In this document: positions 45,169 through 56,460 of the stretch, one piece after another
Layout of the letters: every line of letters starts with the position of its first letter
How positions within the stretch are numbered: the stretch's first letter is position 1
Source: Streptacidiphilus sp. P02-A3a
GTDB taxonomy: Bacteria; Actinomycetota; Actinomycetes; Streptomycetales; Streptomycetaceae
Length of the DNA: 64,000 bases
Direction: 5' to 3'
NCBI RefSeq assembly: GCF_014084105.1
Contig: NZ_CP048289.1
Coordinates: 1,373,922-1,437,921, forward strand
Notes under the pieces: generated by a model
Databases searched by the model: none
What the model saw: only the letters and a program-made list of their open reading frames with translations
Told to the model about the DNA's origin: nothing
Position numbers and translations under genes: made by a program

Positions 45169-46203
45169 CTACCCGCTGGCGTTTGCCCGCGTCTTGTTCT
45201 TCCGGCTCCGTCGGTTGCCTGAGCACCAGGTTGCGGTCGTCGCGTGGCAGTTCGGGCAGAGGAAGCGGAGGTTCTCCAGACGGTTGTCGAGCCACTGCCC
45301 GTTGATGTGGTCGATCTGGAGCGTCAACGGGGCGTCCCGCCAGACCCCTGTGTTGGCGCACTCCACGCAGGCATACACGATGCCCTTCGCCTCCATGGCC
45401 CGTCGTAGGCGGGAGTGGCTGCTCCGAGCGCTGCCTGGCGGTTTGACCACGAGGACGCGGTCGGGATCGGGGGCGGCGGGCCTGGCCGCGCGGAGGTCGT
45501 TGGACCGACGTGTGAAATGACTGGTGTCGATTCCAGCCCGCTGGATCGCTCTGCGGACCCTTCGATGGTTCCCGGAATCGGTGGGCAGCCCGAGGCGACG
45601 CATGACTTCGGCGAAGCTGCTGGAACTGCGGGCATGAGTGGCGAGATCCTCGCTCGGCAGTTCCGGCCTGTCGCCGCGACGAGCGGTGGTCCCCAGCCGG
45701 ACGCCGAGGTGGTCGAGCGCGGCCCGCAACTGCTTTCGGCTGGCGCTGTCCTCGCCGAGGCCGAGCCGTCGGGCGCAGTCGCGCACACTGGTGGACGACT
45801 CGGCGGCTGCCAGTATCTCCGCTCGGCTGATCGCCAGCTCGCCACTGGCCGCTGGCATGAGCGGGAAGTGGCTCAGGTCAAGGCCGAGCCGCTCGACCCG
45901 GACCCGTAGATGGCTCAGGGTGCCGCTGGCGGGGACCGCGCCGAGTTCGAGGGCTACCTGTCGCATGCTGGTGGCTCGGGTCACGGCTGTGGTGATGTCC
46001 GCGTCGGAGTAGCGGGTCCAGCCACTGGTCTGCTTGAAGTGGCTGGTGTCGATGCCGTACTCGGCCACGAGCCGCTGCAACTGCTTGCGCAGCCCGCCGC
46101 TGGTCGGGCGACCCAGTCGGCGCATGAGGTCGCTCCAGTCGCGCGACTCGGCGGCGGCCTCGCTGAGCAGGGGCTGGGTGTAGGTGGGGCGGGGCGTGGG
46201 CAT
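45169..46203 (-). CDS. HNH endonuclease-like protein with four internal repeats
   Basis: The C-terminal ~75 residues are an HNH domain: CVECANTG, LQIDHINGQWLDNRLENLRF (His299, Asn307) and CPNCH (Cys316, Cys319, His320). The first ~240 residues hold four like units of ~36 residues, each with a [S/W]-x-x-(V/L)-x-R-x-LG helix and ending in G(I/L)D(T/L)SHF or a relic: ~20-56, ~78-115, ~137-172 and ~192-228. They look like tandem DNA-binding helix-turn-helix units. The layout recalls homing-type nucleases. GC content is below that of the neighbours. GGGAG precedes the ATG at 46203. Biological target unknown. Confidence 0.82.
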   Translation of the reverse strand: MPTPRPTYTQPLLSEAAAESRDWSDLMRRLGRPTSGGLRKQLQRLVAEYGIDTSHFKQTSGWTRYSDADITTAVTRATSMRQVALELGAVPASGTLSHLRVRVERLGLDLSHFPLMPAASGELAISRAEILAAAESSTSVRDCARRLGLGEDSASRKQLRAALDHLGVRLGTTARRGDRPELPSEDLATHARSSSSFAEVMRRLGLPTDSGNHRRVRRAIQRAGIDTSHFTRRSNDLRAARPAAPDPDRVLVVKPPGSARSSHSRLRRAMEAKGIVYACVECANTGVWRDAPLTLQIDHINGQWLDNRLENLRFLCPNCHATTATWCSGNRRSRKNKTRANASG

Positions 46204-46402
46204 TGGGGGCTCCCTGGGTGTGGCGCAGGGAGCGGAGGCGGGCGTGGGCTCGTCCGGTCCCTGGGGGTGGGGTGGGGGTGGACGAGTGTGCCGGGCGCCG
46301 GGGTGGCGGGTGGCCTCGTGGGGGTCAACGAGGGCTGGGCGCAGCGGTCACGGGTCGCTGGTGTGGCGTCGGTCACATGGGTTTAGCTCCGCGAAGCGTG
46401 TA

Positions 46403-46432
46403 TGTGGTCGAGACCAATAGGACTAGGCCAGT
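46403..46432. promoter_or_regulatory. Two adjacent DasR-like operators before chitinase
   Basis: TGTGGTCGAGACCAAT (46403-46418) matches the recalled dre consensus at 13 of 16 positions, and ATAGGACTAGGCCAGT (46417-46432) at 12 of 16. They overlap by two bases, so their centres are 14 bp apart. Confidence 0.62.
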
Positions 46433-46508
46433 TGCGGCGACAACCATCCTGACCTGGCTCTTCGTTGAACCTTAAAGAAACTTAAGTGACACGTTGCTGA
46501 ATGGTGTC

Positions 46509-46538
46509 TTGACGCTGAGGGTTGGTCCAGGCCAATTT
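46509..46538 (+). promoter_or_regulatory. Candidate promoter with a third DasR-like site in the spacer
   Basis: TTGACG (46509-46514) could be a -35 box. GTTGGTCCAGGCCAAT (46521-46536) lies just behind it and resembles both dre (11 of 16) and the GGTCCAGACC direct repeats reported in Streptomyces chitinase promoters. The -10 (CAATTT near 46533) is weak. Confidence 0.45.
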
Positions 46539-46643
46539 ATGCAGCGAGCGGTTGGTTACTGAGGAGTCGTGTGGGGGCCTCGAATCAACTGCCGTAGCGG
46601 GACCGCAGGTTCAGTGACGGATGTTGTGGTTGCGGAGGCAGAG

Positions 46644-48236
46644 ATGATCGAGAAGCCCGCACAGGGACAGGTCCGACGGTTCAGAAGGGAGCTGCTGGCG
46701 GTCTGTACCGCCGGGGTGCTCGGCATCGGCGGACTGATGGCGGTTGACGGTCCGGCCCAGGCCGACAGCACCCAGCTGCTGGTCAACCCCGGTTTTGAGA
46801 GCGGGAACCTGAGCGGCTGGAGCTGCTCCCCGCTGGACACCGTGGTGACCGGCCCGGTCGCCTCCGGCTCCTACGCGCTGTCGGCCACGCCCGCCGGGCA
46901 GGACGACGCGCAGTGCACCCAGACGGTGGCGGTCGTGCCCAACTCGACCTACACCCTGACCGGTCAGGTCCAGGGCGACTACGTCTACCTCGGCGCCACC
47001 GGCACCGGCGTGACCGCGTCCAACTGGACTCCCAACGCCACCAGTTGGACCAACCTCTCGACCAGCTTCAGCACCGGCGCGACCACCACCTCGGTTCAGG
47101 TGTACGTCCACGGCTGGTACGGCGAGGGCACCTTCGAAGCGGACAACCTGTCACTGAGCGGCCCGGCCCCGGCCGGTGGCGGCCCCTCCAGCAGCCCGAG
47201 CGCCAGTGCCAGCGCCAGTGCCAGCCCGACCCCCACGGCCAGCGCCACCCCCACCGGCAGCGCCAGCCCGAGCGCCAGTGCGACCCCCACCGCCAGCGCC
47301 AGTGCCACCTCCACCCCCAGCAGCCCGCCGCCGAGCACCGGGTTCACGCACCCGGTCTACCTGATGCCGCTGGACAACTCCCCGCAGGCCGTCTCGGACA
47401 TCCTGGCCAACTCCGGCGAGAACCAGTTCCTGCTCGCCTTCGTGCTCGACTCCGGCAACTGCACCCCGGCCTGGGGCGGCGACGCCACCACGCCGGTGTC
47501 CACGGACACCACCGTGCTCGCCGACGTCAACGCGATCCGCGCGGCCGGCGGTGACGTCAGCGTCTCCTTCGGTGGCTACAACGGCACCGAGCTGGGCAGC
47601 GACTGCGGCAGCTCGGCCGCGCTGGCGGCGGCGTACCAGCAGGTCATCACCAAGTACAAGCTGACCAGGATCGACCTGGACTGGGAGAACGGCAGCCTGG
47701 ACGCCAACATGGCGGTGCGCTGGGGCGCGATCAAGCTGCTGGAGGCGGAGGACCCCGCCCTCCAGGTCTCGCTGACCATCCCGATGACCACGGTCGGCCT
47801 GCCGGACACCGGCAGGGACGAGATCCAGCAGGCGATCAACGACGGCGCCCGGATCGACCGGATCAACATCATGGACTTCGACTTCGGCCTGGACAGCGGC
47901 ACCGAGACGGCCGCCGCCGAGGGCGTCGCCAACGACGTGGTGGCGCAGCTGGAGACGCTGTACGGCTGGAACGCGGCCACCGCCTGGGCGCACCTGGGCG
48001 TGCAGCTGATGAACGGCCACACCGACCAGCCGAGCGAGCTGTTCACCCAGTCCACCTTCACCGACCTGCTCGGCTTCGTCCAGGCCAACCACGCGGCCCA
48101 GTTCTCCTACTGGGACATCAACCGGGACCGGGCCTGCGACCCGTCGGTGGTGCACTACTGGGCCGACGGGGCGTGCAGCAGCGTGACCCAGAACCCGTAC
48201 GACTTCACCAAGATCATCACCCAGTTCAACGGCTGA
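46644..48236 (+). CDS. Secreted chitinase-like GH18 protein with N-terminal CBM
   Basis: The 530-residue precursor has a signal peptide ending PAQA at residue 40, a beta-sandwich carbohydrate-binding module (~42-180: LLVNPGFESGNLSGWSCSPL ... HGWYGEGTFEADNLSLSGP), a Ser/Ala/Thr/Pro linker (~185-250) and a GH18 barrel. The catalytic motif is RIDLDWENG with Asp346 and the acid Glu348. The barrel resembles the CBM2 chitinase at 26726 (both have ANSGENQFLLAF/SGCTPEWGG-type and SVSFGG sequences). ATG at 46644 follows CGGAGGCAG. GlcNAc control through DasR is likely. Confidence 0.9.
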   Translation: MIEKPAQGQVRRFRRELLAVCTAGVLGIGGLMAVDGPAQADSTQLLVNPGFESGNLSGWSCSPLDTVVTGPVASGSYALSATPAGQDDAQCTQTVAVVPNSTYTLTGQVQGDYVYLGATGTGVTASNWTPNATSWTNLSTSFSTGATTTSVQVYVHGWYGEGTFEADNLSLSGPAPAGGGPSSSPSASASASASPTPTASATPTGSASPSASATPTASASATSTPSSPPPSTGFTHPVYLMPLDNSPQAVSDILANSGENQFLLAFVLDSGNCTPAWGGDATTPVSTDTTVLADVNAIRAAGGDVSVSFGGYNGTELGSDCGSSAALAAAYQQVITKYKLTRIDLDWENGSLDANMAVRWGAIKLLEAEDPALQVSLTIPMTTVGLPDTGRDEIQQAINDGARIDRINIMDFDFGLDSGTETAAAEGVANDVVAQLETLYGWNAATAWAHLGVQLMNGHTDQPSELFTQSTFTDLLGFVQANHAAQFSYWDINRDRACDPSVVHYWADGACSSVTQNPYDFTKIITQFNG

Positions 48237-48417
48237 CCCCACGCCGTACCCCCACAGTCGTACCTCCCCGAGTCGGCCGCGCCCCCACGGCGGCCACCCC
48301 CACAGACCCACCCGCGCCGGGTGGCGGTCGGCAATCCCCCACTTGCCCGCCGTGCTCACAACTCCCCGGCGCGGGTGACGCAACACCCCCCCCACAGAGA
48401 TCAAGAGGAGTTCTCGC

Positions 48418-50805
<2,388 letters not shown>

Positions 50806-50843
50806 GGCGGGACCAGCGGGACCGGCAGGATCCACAGCACGTT

Positions 50844-50875
50844 GAGGGCGGCGCACCGACCGGTGCGCCGCCCTC
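50844..50875. terminator. 14-bp hairpin between chitinase and bcp
   Basis: GAGGGCGGCGCACC (50844-50857) pairs perfectly with 50862-50875 around a 4-nt loop. It lies between convergent genes. Confidence 0.9.
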
Positions 50876-50889
50876 GGCGCGTCCGCCGG

Positions 50890-51363
50890 TCAGAGTGTGA
50901 CCGACAGGTCCCGGATCAGCTTGGCGACGTGTCCGGTCGCCTTGACGTTGTAGAACGCGTGCTCGATCCTGCCCTGCTCGTCGACGACCACGGTCGAGCG
51001 GATCACCCCGGTCACCGTCTTCCCGTACAGGCTCTTCTCGCCGAACGCGCCGTACGCGGTCAGCACCTCCTTGTCCGGGTCGGCCAGCAGGGTCACCCGC
51101 AGGTCCTCCTTCTCCCGGAACTTGGCCAGCTTCTCCGGCTTGTCCGGGGAGATGCCCAGCACGTCGTACCCGGCCCCGGCCAGCGCGTCCAGGTTGTCGG
51201 TGAAGTCGCACGCCTGCTTGGTGCAGCCGGGTGTCAGTGCGGCGGGGTAGAAGTAGACGATGACCTTGCGGCCCAGGTGGTCGGCGAGGGACACCTGCTT
51301 GCCGTCCGCGTCGGGCAGGGAGAAGGCCGGGGCGGTGTCGCCGGGCTTCAGTCGCTCACTCAT
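50890..51363 (-). CDS. bcp: Thioredoxin-dependent thiol peroxidase
   Basis: The 157-residue peroxiredoxin reduces organic hydroperoxides and H2O2. The peroxidatic Cys47 and resolving Cys52 stand in AALTPGCTKQACDF, the Bcp-type C-x4-C pattern. Other marks are FSLPDADGKQVSL and VTGVIRSTVVVDEQGRI. It is convergent with the chitinase and divergent from the DUF3618 gene. Confidence 0.95.
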   Translation of the reverse strand: MSERLKPGDTAPAFSLPDADGKQVSLADHLGRKVIVYFYPAALTPGCTKQACDFTDNLDALAGAGYDVLGISPDKPEKLAKFREKEDLRVTLLADPDKEVLTAYGAFGEKSLYGKTVTGVIRSTVVVDEQGRIEHAFYNVKATGHVAKLIRDLSVTL

Positions 51364-51504
51364 GCTTCGTGCTCCTGGATGGCTCAGTGATGGGAGGTCG
51401 CGCAGACAGAACGTACTCCGAAGGCGGGTGCCGCTGCGCGTGGCGGCCCGTCACCTGACAAACTGTCCGAGAGCATCGGTTCGGCGACGGAGGGAAGGTG
51501 CCTC

Positions 51505-51849
51505 GTGGGCGAGGTCAGCACGAGGGGTAAGGACGGCAAGGACGTCCGCAGCGCAGCCCAGATCGAGGCGGACATCGTCCGGACCCGGCAGCAGCTGGCG
51601 GCGACGCTGGACGAGCTGGCCGTGGCGGTGCACCCGTCGACCATCATCGGCTCGGCCAAGGCGCAGGCCAAGGCCGTGGTGGAGCAGAAGGCCGGAAACG
51701 CCTTCGTCGCGGTGAACCGGGGCGTCGAGCAGGTCAGGGCGCAGTTCGTGGACGAGAAGGGCAATCCCCGCAAGGAGCGGATCATCCCGGTCGCGGTGGC
51801 GGGCACGGCGCTGGTGGTCGGGATCGTGCTGCTGCGCCGCCGCAAGTAG
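51505..51849 (+). CDS. DUF3618 membrane protein
   Basis: The 114-residue protein has the DUF3618 motif (IEADIVRTRQQLAATLDELA) and one C-terminal helix (IIPVAVAGTALVVGIVLLRRRK). Such proteins often accompany actinobacterial stress or envelope genes. GTG at 51505 has GGGAAGG upstream. Confidence 0.88.
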   Translation: MGEVSTRGKDGKDVRSAAQIEADIVRTRQQLAATLDELAVAVHPSTIIGSAKAQAKAVVEQKAGNAFVAVNRGVEQVRAQFVDEKGNPRKERIIPVAVAGTALVVGIVLLRRRK

Positions 51850-51984
51850 CCGCCACGGACAACCACTGCGGGTGACCGCCGCGATCGACCGCCGGGGGTG
51901 ACCGTCGGGCGGTGGACGGTCGGGATTCGGTCGCCGATCCCGGTCGGGGACTGCCGCGCGCGCTGTCCGGTGTACCTTCCAGGG

Positions 51985-52341
51985 GTGAACGATTCCACCG
52001 AACGTGGCTTCCCCCTGGGCGAGAAACTGCCGATCAGGATGCTGCACGACCGGGTGCTGGTTCGCCCGGAGGGCCCTGAGGGCGACCGGCGCACCAACGG
52101 CGGCATCCTGATCCCGGACACCGCCGAGCTCTCGCGGCGCTGCATCTGGGCCGAGGTGGTCGCCGTCGGCCAGAACGTCCGCAGCATCGAGGCGGGCGAC
52201 CGGGTGCTGTACGAACCCGAGGACCGGTCCGAGGTCGAGGTGCGCGGCGTGCTGTACGTACTGCTGCGCGAGCGCGACGTGCACGCCGTGGCGTCCGAAC
52301 GGGTCGGCGACGGTTCCGGCAGCACCGGGCTCTACCTCTGA
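51985..52341 (+). CDS. GroES/Cpn10-fold protein without adjacent groEL
   Basis: The 118-residue product has the co-chaperonin fold: LPIRMLHDRVLVRPEG, a mobile-loop-like RRTNGGILIPDTA, AEVVAVGQNVRSIEAGDRVLYEPED. No groEL is next to it; it is likely a stand-alone paralogue. The GTG at 51985 has TACCTT 6 bp upstream, so it may be leaderless. Whether it binds GroEL is not known. Confidence 0.85.
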   Translation: MNDSTERGFPLGEKLPIRMLHDRVLVRPEGPEGDRRTNGGILIPDTAELSRRCIWAEVVAVGQNVRSIEAGDRVLYEPEDRSEVEVRGVLYVLLRERDVHAVASERVGDGSGSTGLYL

Positions 52342-52373
52342 GCGCTCCGGAACCCACGGGGCGGCGGCAACCC

Positions 52374-53726
52374 GTGGGGGAGCGGGTGGAACGGGCCCGG
52401 GCGTGGCGCTGGTGGGTGCTGCTGGTGTGGGCGCTGTCACGGCTGGTACTGGTGGCCGGATCGCTGAAGGTGGGCCCGTTCGCGGCCCCCGGCGGCCTGG
52501 ACTACTCGGTCGCCGACGTCTACCACCCGTGGTTCGAGGTGCTCCGCACCGGTGTCTTCCCGGCCCACGACGTCAGCTGGCAGTACCCGCCCGGCGCGGC
52601 GGGGCTGATGCTGTGGCCCGCGCTGGTGCCGTTCACCGACTACGGCCACGCCTTCATCACCCTGTGCGCGCTGTGCGACGCGGCGGTGATGGCGATGCTC
52701 TACCGCCGCGCGACCCGCGGCGGCGCGCGGCGCCCCGGTGGCGCGGGCAGCCTGGCGGGCTGCTGGGTCTGGACGCTGGGCCTGCCGCTGCTGTGGACCA
52801 CCCCGTGGAACCGCTTCGACGTGATGGTGACCGCGCTGGCGGTGGCCGCGCTGCTGGCCGCGTCCTGGCGCGGGGTGCGCGGCGACGCGCTGTTCGGGGT
52901 ACTGGTGGGGCTGGGGGTGCTGATCAAGGTCTGGCCGGTGCTGCTGCTGGTGGGCACGGCCCGCGGGCGGCGCTCCCGGGTGGCCTGGGCGGCGGCCGGG
53001 GCGACCGTGGCGCTGGGCGCGGTGCTGTTCGCGGCGACCATGCCGGGCGCGTTCGACTTCCTCACCGCGCAACGGGACCGGGGCATCGAGTTCGAGTCGC
53101 TGCCCGCGCTGCCCTTCCAACTGGCCCGGCACCTGGGCTGGTCCGGCCGGATCGGGGTGCACGAGGGCTCGACCGAGTTCCTGGGGCCCTGGGTGCGGCC
53201 GGTCGCCGACCTGAGCGAGGTGCTGTCGGCGGCGGCGCTGGGCTGGCTGCTGTGGTGGCGCGCCCGCGCGGACCGCGGTGCGGACCGGGTGCTGCCGGAC
53301 GCGGCCTTCACGGCGGTGCTGCTGTTCGTGGTCACCAGCCGGGTGCTGAGCCCGCAGTACCTGGTGTGGCTGGTCGGGCTGGCGGCGGTGTGCCTGCTGC
53401 GCCCGGCGAGCTCGCAGCGGCCGGTGGCGGTGCTGGTGCTGCTGGCCTGCCCGCTGACCATGGCGATCTTCCCGTTCCTGGGGCGGGCGCTGGTGCACGG
53501 CTCGGTGCTGCCCACGGTCCTGCTGACGCTGCGCGACCTGCTGCTGCTGGCCGCCGCGCTGCTGTCGGCGCGGCGGCTGCCGCGGGCGGCGCCCCGTCGC
53601 GACGCCGCCCCCGAGCCCGTCCCGGCGCTCGCCGGGGTCACCGTGGCGGAGCGGATCCCGCGGCGTTCGCCGGGGGGAGCGCCGAGTCGGCGGGCTGACT
53701 TGGCTGGACCGGGACGGCGGGGGTGA
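52374..53726 (+). CDS. GT87 (DUF2029) mannosyltransferase-like membrane protein
   Basis: The ~450-residue protein has about ten hydrophobic helices, YSVADVYHPWFEVLRTG (with the catalytic Asp), VSWQYPPGAAGLMLWPAL and SRVLSPQYLVWLVGLAA. It should use a polyprenol-phosphate sugar to decorate an envelope lipid. GTG at 52386 has a good GGGGGAGC site and may be the true start. The gene runs 89 bp into the convergent PBP gene, a rather long antisense overlap; the last ~30 residues are Arg/Ala-rich and could be extra. Confidence 0.84.
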   Translation: MGERVERARAWRWWVLLVWALSRLVLVAGSLKVGPFAAPGGLDYSVADVYHPWFEVLRTGVFPAHDVSWQYPPGAAGLMLWPALVPFTDYGHAFITLCALCDAAVMAMLYRRATRGGARRPGGAGSLAGCWVWTLGLPLLWTTPWNRFDVMVTALAVAALLAASWRGVRGDALFGVLVGLGVLIKVWPVLLLVGTARGRRSRVAWAAAGATVALGAVLFAATMPGAFDFLTAQRDRGIEFESLPALPFQLARHLGWSGRIGVHEGSTEFLGPWVRPVADLSEVLSAAALGWLLWWRARADRGADRVLPDAAFTAVLLFVVTSRVLSPQYLVWLVGLAAVCLLRPASSQRPVAVLVLLACPLTMAIFPFLGRALVHGSVLPTVLLTLRDLLLLAAALLSARRLPRAAPRRDAAPEPVPALAGVTVAERIPRRSPGGAPSRRADLAGPGRRG

Positions 53727-56010
53727 CCGGCGTGGTCGGCGCCGACGGGGTCCGCGCCGGGGCGGACGGCGGGACGCTGCTGCTCGCCGGTGCGCTGGGG
53801 GTTTTCGACGGCGCGGCCGGTGCGGACGGCGTGGTGGAGGCGCTGGGGGTGCTCGACGGGGGCGCCGAGGAGGGGATGACCGGGGCCACCGGAGTGGTCG
53901 CGGCGCCGCTCAGGTCGAAGGACGCGACCGGCTGGCTGCTGAGCGCCGAGGACATGTAGGTCGTCCAGATCTGGGTCGGGAAGGCCCCGCCGTTGACCCG
54001 GCTGACACCGGTGGCCTGGCTCAGCGGGATCCGCGCGTGGGTCTTCGGGTCCTCCGCGAACAGGCCGACCGAGGTGGCCAGCTGCGGGGTGTAGCCGATG
54101 AACCAGGCCGAGTTGTTGCTGTCGGTGGTGCCGGTCTTGCCCGCCGCCGGGCGGTCCAGGCCGAGGGCCAGGGCGCCGGTGCCGCTGGGGCTGACCACGC
54201 CCTCCAGGACCGAGGTGACGGTGTCGGCGGTGTCCCGGCTGAAGGCGGTGGTGGCCTTGTGCGCGGGCAGCGTCGTCGGTCGGCCCTCGTGGCTGAGCGC
54301 CTGCACCGACCAGGGGGTGATCTGCTGCCCGTGGTCGGCGAAGGTGGCGTACGCGCCCGCCATCTGGATCGCGTTCGGGGTGGCCACGCCGAGCGCGATG
54401 GACGGGTCGGAGGCGTTCATGCTGGGGGTGTCGGGCGGCAGCCCGGCGGCGACGGCGGCGTTGCGGACGTTGGCCAGGCCCACGTCGGCGGCCTCCTGCG
54501 CGTAGACGCTGTTGACCGACTTCATCATGGCGTAGCGCAGGCTGATGTCCCCGTAGTCGAAGTCGTCCTCGTTCGGCGGCGCGTAGGACTGGCCCTTCGG
54601 CAGGCCCTGGACCGGACGTCCGCTGGTGCCGTCGTAGACGGTGCCGGGGGTGATCGGCACGCCGTCCTGGGTGGTGGCGTGGTCCTGCAGAGCGGCGGCC
54701 AGGTCGAAGGCCTTGAAGGTGGAGCCGACCTGGATGTCGGTCCGGGTGGCGTCGTTGTACTCCTGGGTGGCGTAGTCCGGGCCGCCGTACGCGGCGACCA
54801 GCTTGCCGGTGGTCGGGTCGACCGAGCCCGCCGCCGCGCGGACGTCCTTGGCCTTGGCGGTGTTCGGCAGCTGACTGGTGAGCTCGCTCCTGACGGCCGA
54901 GGCCAGGGCGTCCTGGTCGCTCTTGACGAAGGTGGTGGTGATCCGCCAGCCGCCGGCCGCGAGCGAGGCCTGGTCGACGATGTCGTTGTCGTTGAGGTAC
55001 TGGTTCGCGATGTCGATCAGGTAGCCGGCCTGCCCGCCGACGCCGTCGATCGGGCGGGGCTGCTTGACCGCCGGGAAGGTCTCGGCGGCGCGTTCGGCGG
55101 GGGTGAGCCAGCCGAGCTTCTGCATGCCGTCCAGGACGTAGTTCCAGCGCGCGACGGCGGCGGCCTTCCCGTCCGCGGTGGCGGTGTCCACGTCGTAGGC
55201 GCTGGGGGCCTGGAGCAGCGCGGCCAGGTAGGCGGACTGGGGGACGTTCAGCTGCGAGGCGTTGATCCCGTAGTACGCCTGGGCGGCGGCCTGGATGCCG
55301 TAGGCGCCGCGGCCGAAGTAACTGGTGTTGAGGTACCCGGCCATGATGGTGTCCTTACTCTCGGTCTGGTCGACCTTGAGCGAGATGAAGAACTCCTTCG
55401 CCTTGCGGGCGAGGTTCTGGTCCTGGTTCAGGTAGTAGTTCTTCACGTACTGCTGGGTGATGGTCGAGCCGCCCTGCAGGCCGCGGCCGCTGGCCGTGTA
55501 CCAGGCGGCGCGGGTCATGCCGGTGACGCTGACGCCGCGGTTGGTGTAGAAGGTGCGGTCCTCGGCGGAGACGGCCGCGTGCTGCATGGTGAGCGCGATC
55601 TCGTCGATGGGCACCGAGACCCGGTTGACCTCGCCGGTCTGGCCGATCTCGGTCTTGTTGTCGGAGTAGTAGTAGATGTTGCTCTGCGCGGTCGCGGCGG
55701 CGTTGGCGTCGGGGACCCGGACCACGGTGTACATGACCACGAAGGCGCCGATCCCGAGCAGCAGCACGGTCAGTACGCCGCCGAGGGTCATCCGCCAGGT
55801 CGGGACGCAGCGGCGCCACCAGGGCTTGGCCCGGCGGGCGGCCTTGCGGGACCGCTTCCTGGCGCGTCGGCGTTCGCGGCGACCGGCGCCGGTGCCGCCG
55901 TCGGCGCGGTCCTCCGCCGAGAGGGCGTCCAGGGGCTGGCGAGGGCCGTCCGGGCCGTCCGGGTCGCCGTCGGCTGGTCCCCAGCCCGGTCCCTGTGGTC
56001 CTTGGGTCAT
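53638..56010 (-). CDS. Class A penicillin-binding protein
   Basis: The 790-residue bifunctional enzyme has a basic cytoplasmic lead, one transmembrane helix (~75-97), a GT51 transglycosylase domain (AVSAEDRTFYTNRGVS, GGSTITQQYVKNYYL) and a transpeptidase domain with Ser430 in GSTFK, SVNSVYA and GKTGTTDSN. It makes and cross-links glycan strands. The last ~110 residues are a Ser/Ala/Pro tail. The start complementary to 56008-56010 has GAGGAGC. TTGACC (minus strand, 56104-56109) may be its -35. Confidence 0.93.
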   Translation of the reverse strand: MTQGPQGPGWGPADGDPDGPDGPRQPLDALSAEDRADGGTGAGRRERRRARKRSRKAARRAKPWWRRCVPTWRMTLGGVLTVLLLGIGAFVVMYTVVRVPDANAAATAQSNIYYYSDNKTEIGQTGEVNRVSVPIDEIALTMQHAAVSAEDRTFYTNRGVSVTGMTRAAWYTASGRGLQGGSTITQQYVKNYYLNQDQNLARKAKEFFISLKVDQTESKDTIMAGYLNTSYFGRGAYGIQAAAQAYYGINASQLNVPQSAYLAALLQAPSAYDVDTATADGKAAAVARWNYVLDGMQKLGWLTPAERAAETFPAVKQPRPIDGVGGQAGYLIDIANQYLNDNDIVDQASLAAGGWRITTTFVKSDQDALASAVRSELTSQLPNTAKAKDVRAAAGSVDPTTGKLVAAYGGPDYATQEYNDATRTDIQVGSTFKAFDLAAALQDHATTQDGVPITPGTVYDGTSGRPVQGLPKGQSYAPPNEDDFDYGDISLRYAMMKSVNSVYAQEAADVGLANVRNAAVAAGLPPDTPSMNASDPSIALGVATPNAIQMAGAYATFADHGQQITPWSVQALSHEGRPTTLPAHKATTAFSRDTADTVTSVLEGVVSPSGTGALALGLDRPAAGKTGTTDSNNSAWFIGYTPQLATSVGLFAEDPKTHARIPLSQATGVSRVNGGAFPTQIWTTYMSSALSSQPVASFDLSGAATTPVAPVIPSSAPPSSTPSASTTPSAPAAPSKTPSAPASSSVPPSAPARTPSAPTTPVTPAVPVQPSQPADSALPPANAAGSAPPR

Positions 56011-56145
56011 TGCGCACTGCTCCTCGGGCCGGAGTCGGCGGCCCGGCAGGGGGCTACTGGCTTGACGCGGCCGGTCACTGGTGGTTGTTGATCCGAATGA
56101 GTCGGTCAAATCATCTGGTGTCCCTTTGGTGATGATTAAACCTGA

Positions 56146-56192
56146 TGCGCGGAGGGCCGTGTGCCCGCTACGCTTCCCGCTCGCCCGACCGC
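56146..56192 (+). repeat. Direct repeat copy A bracketing the DUF397 cassette
   Basis: TGCGCGGAGGG (56146-56156), 8 bp of less conserved sequence, then a 28-bp block (56165-56192, starting CCGCTACGCTTCCCG and ending CCCGACCGC). The 11-bp and 28-bp blocks recur exactly and in the same orientation at 57965-58011. Similarity fades out on both sides. Confidence 0.9.
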
Positions 56193-56384
56193 ATACAGCC
56201 ACCGTCCCTTCGCTCCCCCTGCGTGAGCGGTCCGGGTCGGTCCGCAGCCGCTCTCATGTTTCTTACCTACAGACACGGTTCCTGGGGCGTCGGCGGTTCC
56301 CCGCTACCGCAGGTCCTCGGCGGCCCAAGCCCCCGGGCCCGGGCGGCCATGCCTGGTGGAGCGCTCCCATGTCGAAAGCATCAG

Positions 56385-56435
56385 GGCAGCGAAGAGCCCT
56401 CGACCTGTCGTGCCGGTCGAGGGCTCTTCGCTGCC
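56385..56435. terminator. Perfect 21-bp hairpin after the DUF397 gene
   Basis: The arms 56385-56405 and 56415-56435 are complementary over 21 bp around a 9-nt loop, the strongest hairpin of the window. On the minus strand it lies 25 bp past the DUF397 stop and insulates the PBP gene. Confidence 0.93.
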
Positions 56436-56460
56436 AGGACTCAGGGGCCGCGTCCGGAGG

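Larger units (their letters stand above)
46204..46643. other. Control region between HNH gene and chitinase
   Basis: 440 bp without a gene. The first part is very G-rich on the plus strand (runs at 46261-46280). The second part (46380-46560) is AT-richer and holds three sites like the DasR operator, and a -35-like TTGACG at 46509-46514. Confidence 0.5.

Noticed and set aside
45065-46203. tRNA-Leu as an integration site with the HNH gene as integrative element
   Set aside because: I saw no second copy of the tRNA 3' end or other direct repeat and no integrase; the adjacency stays only a hint.
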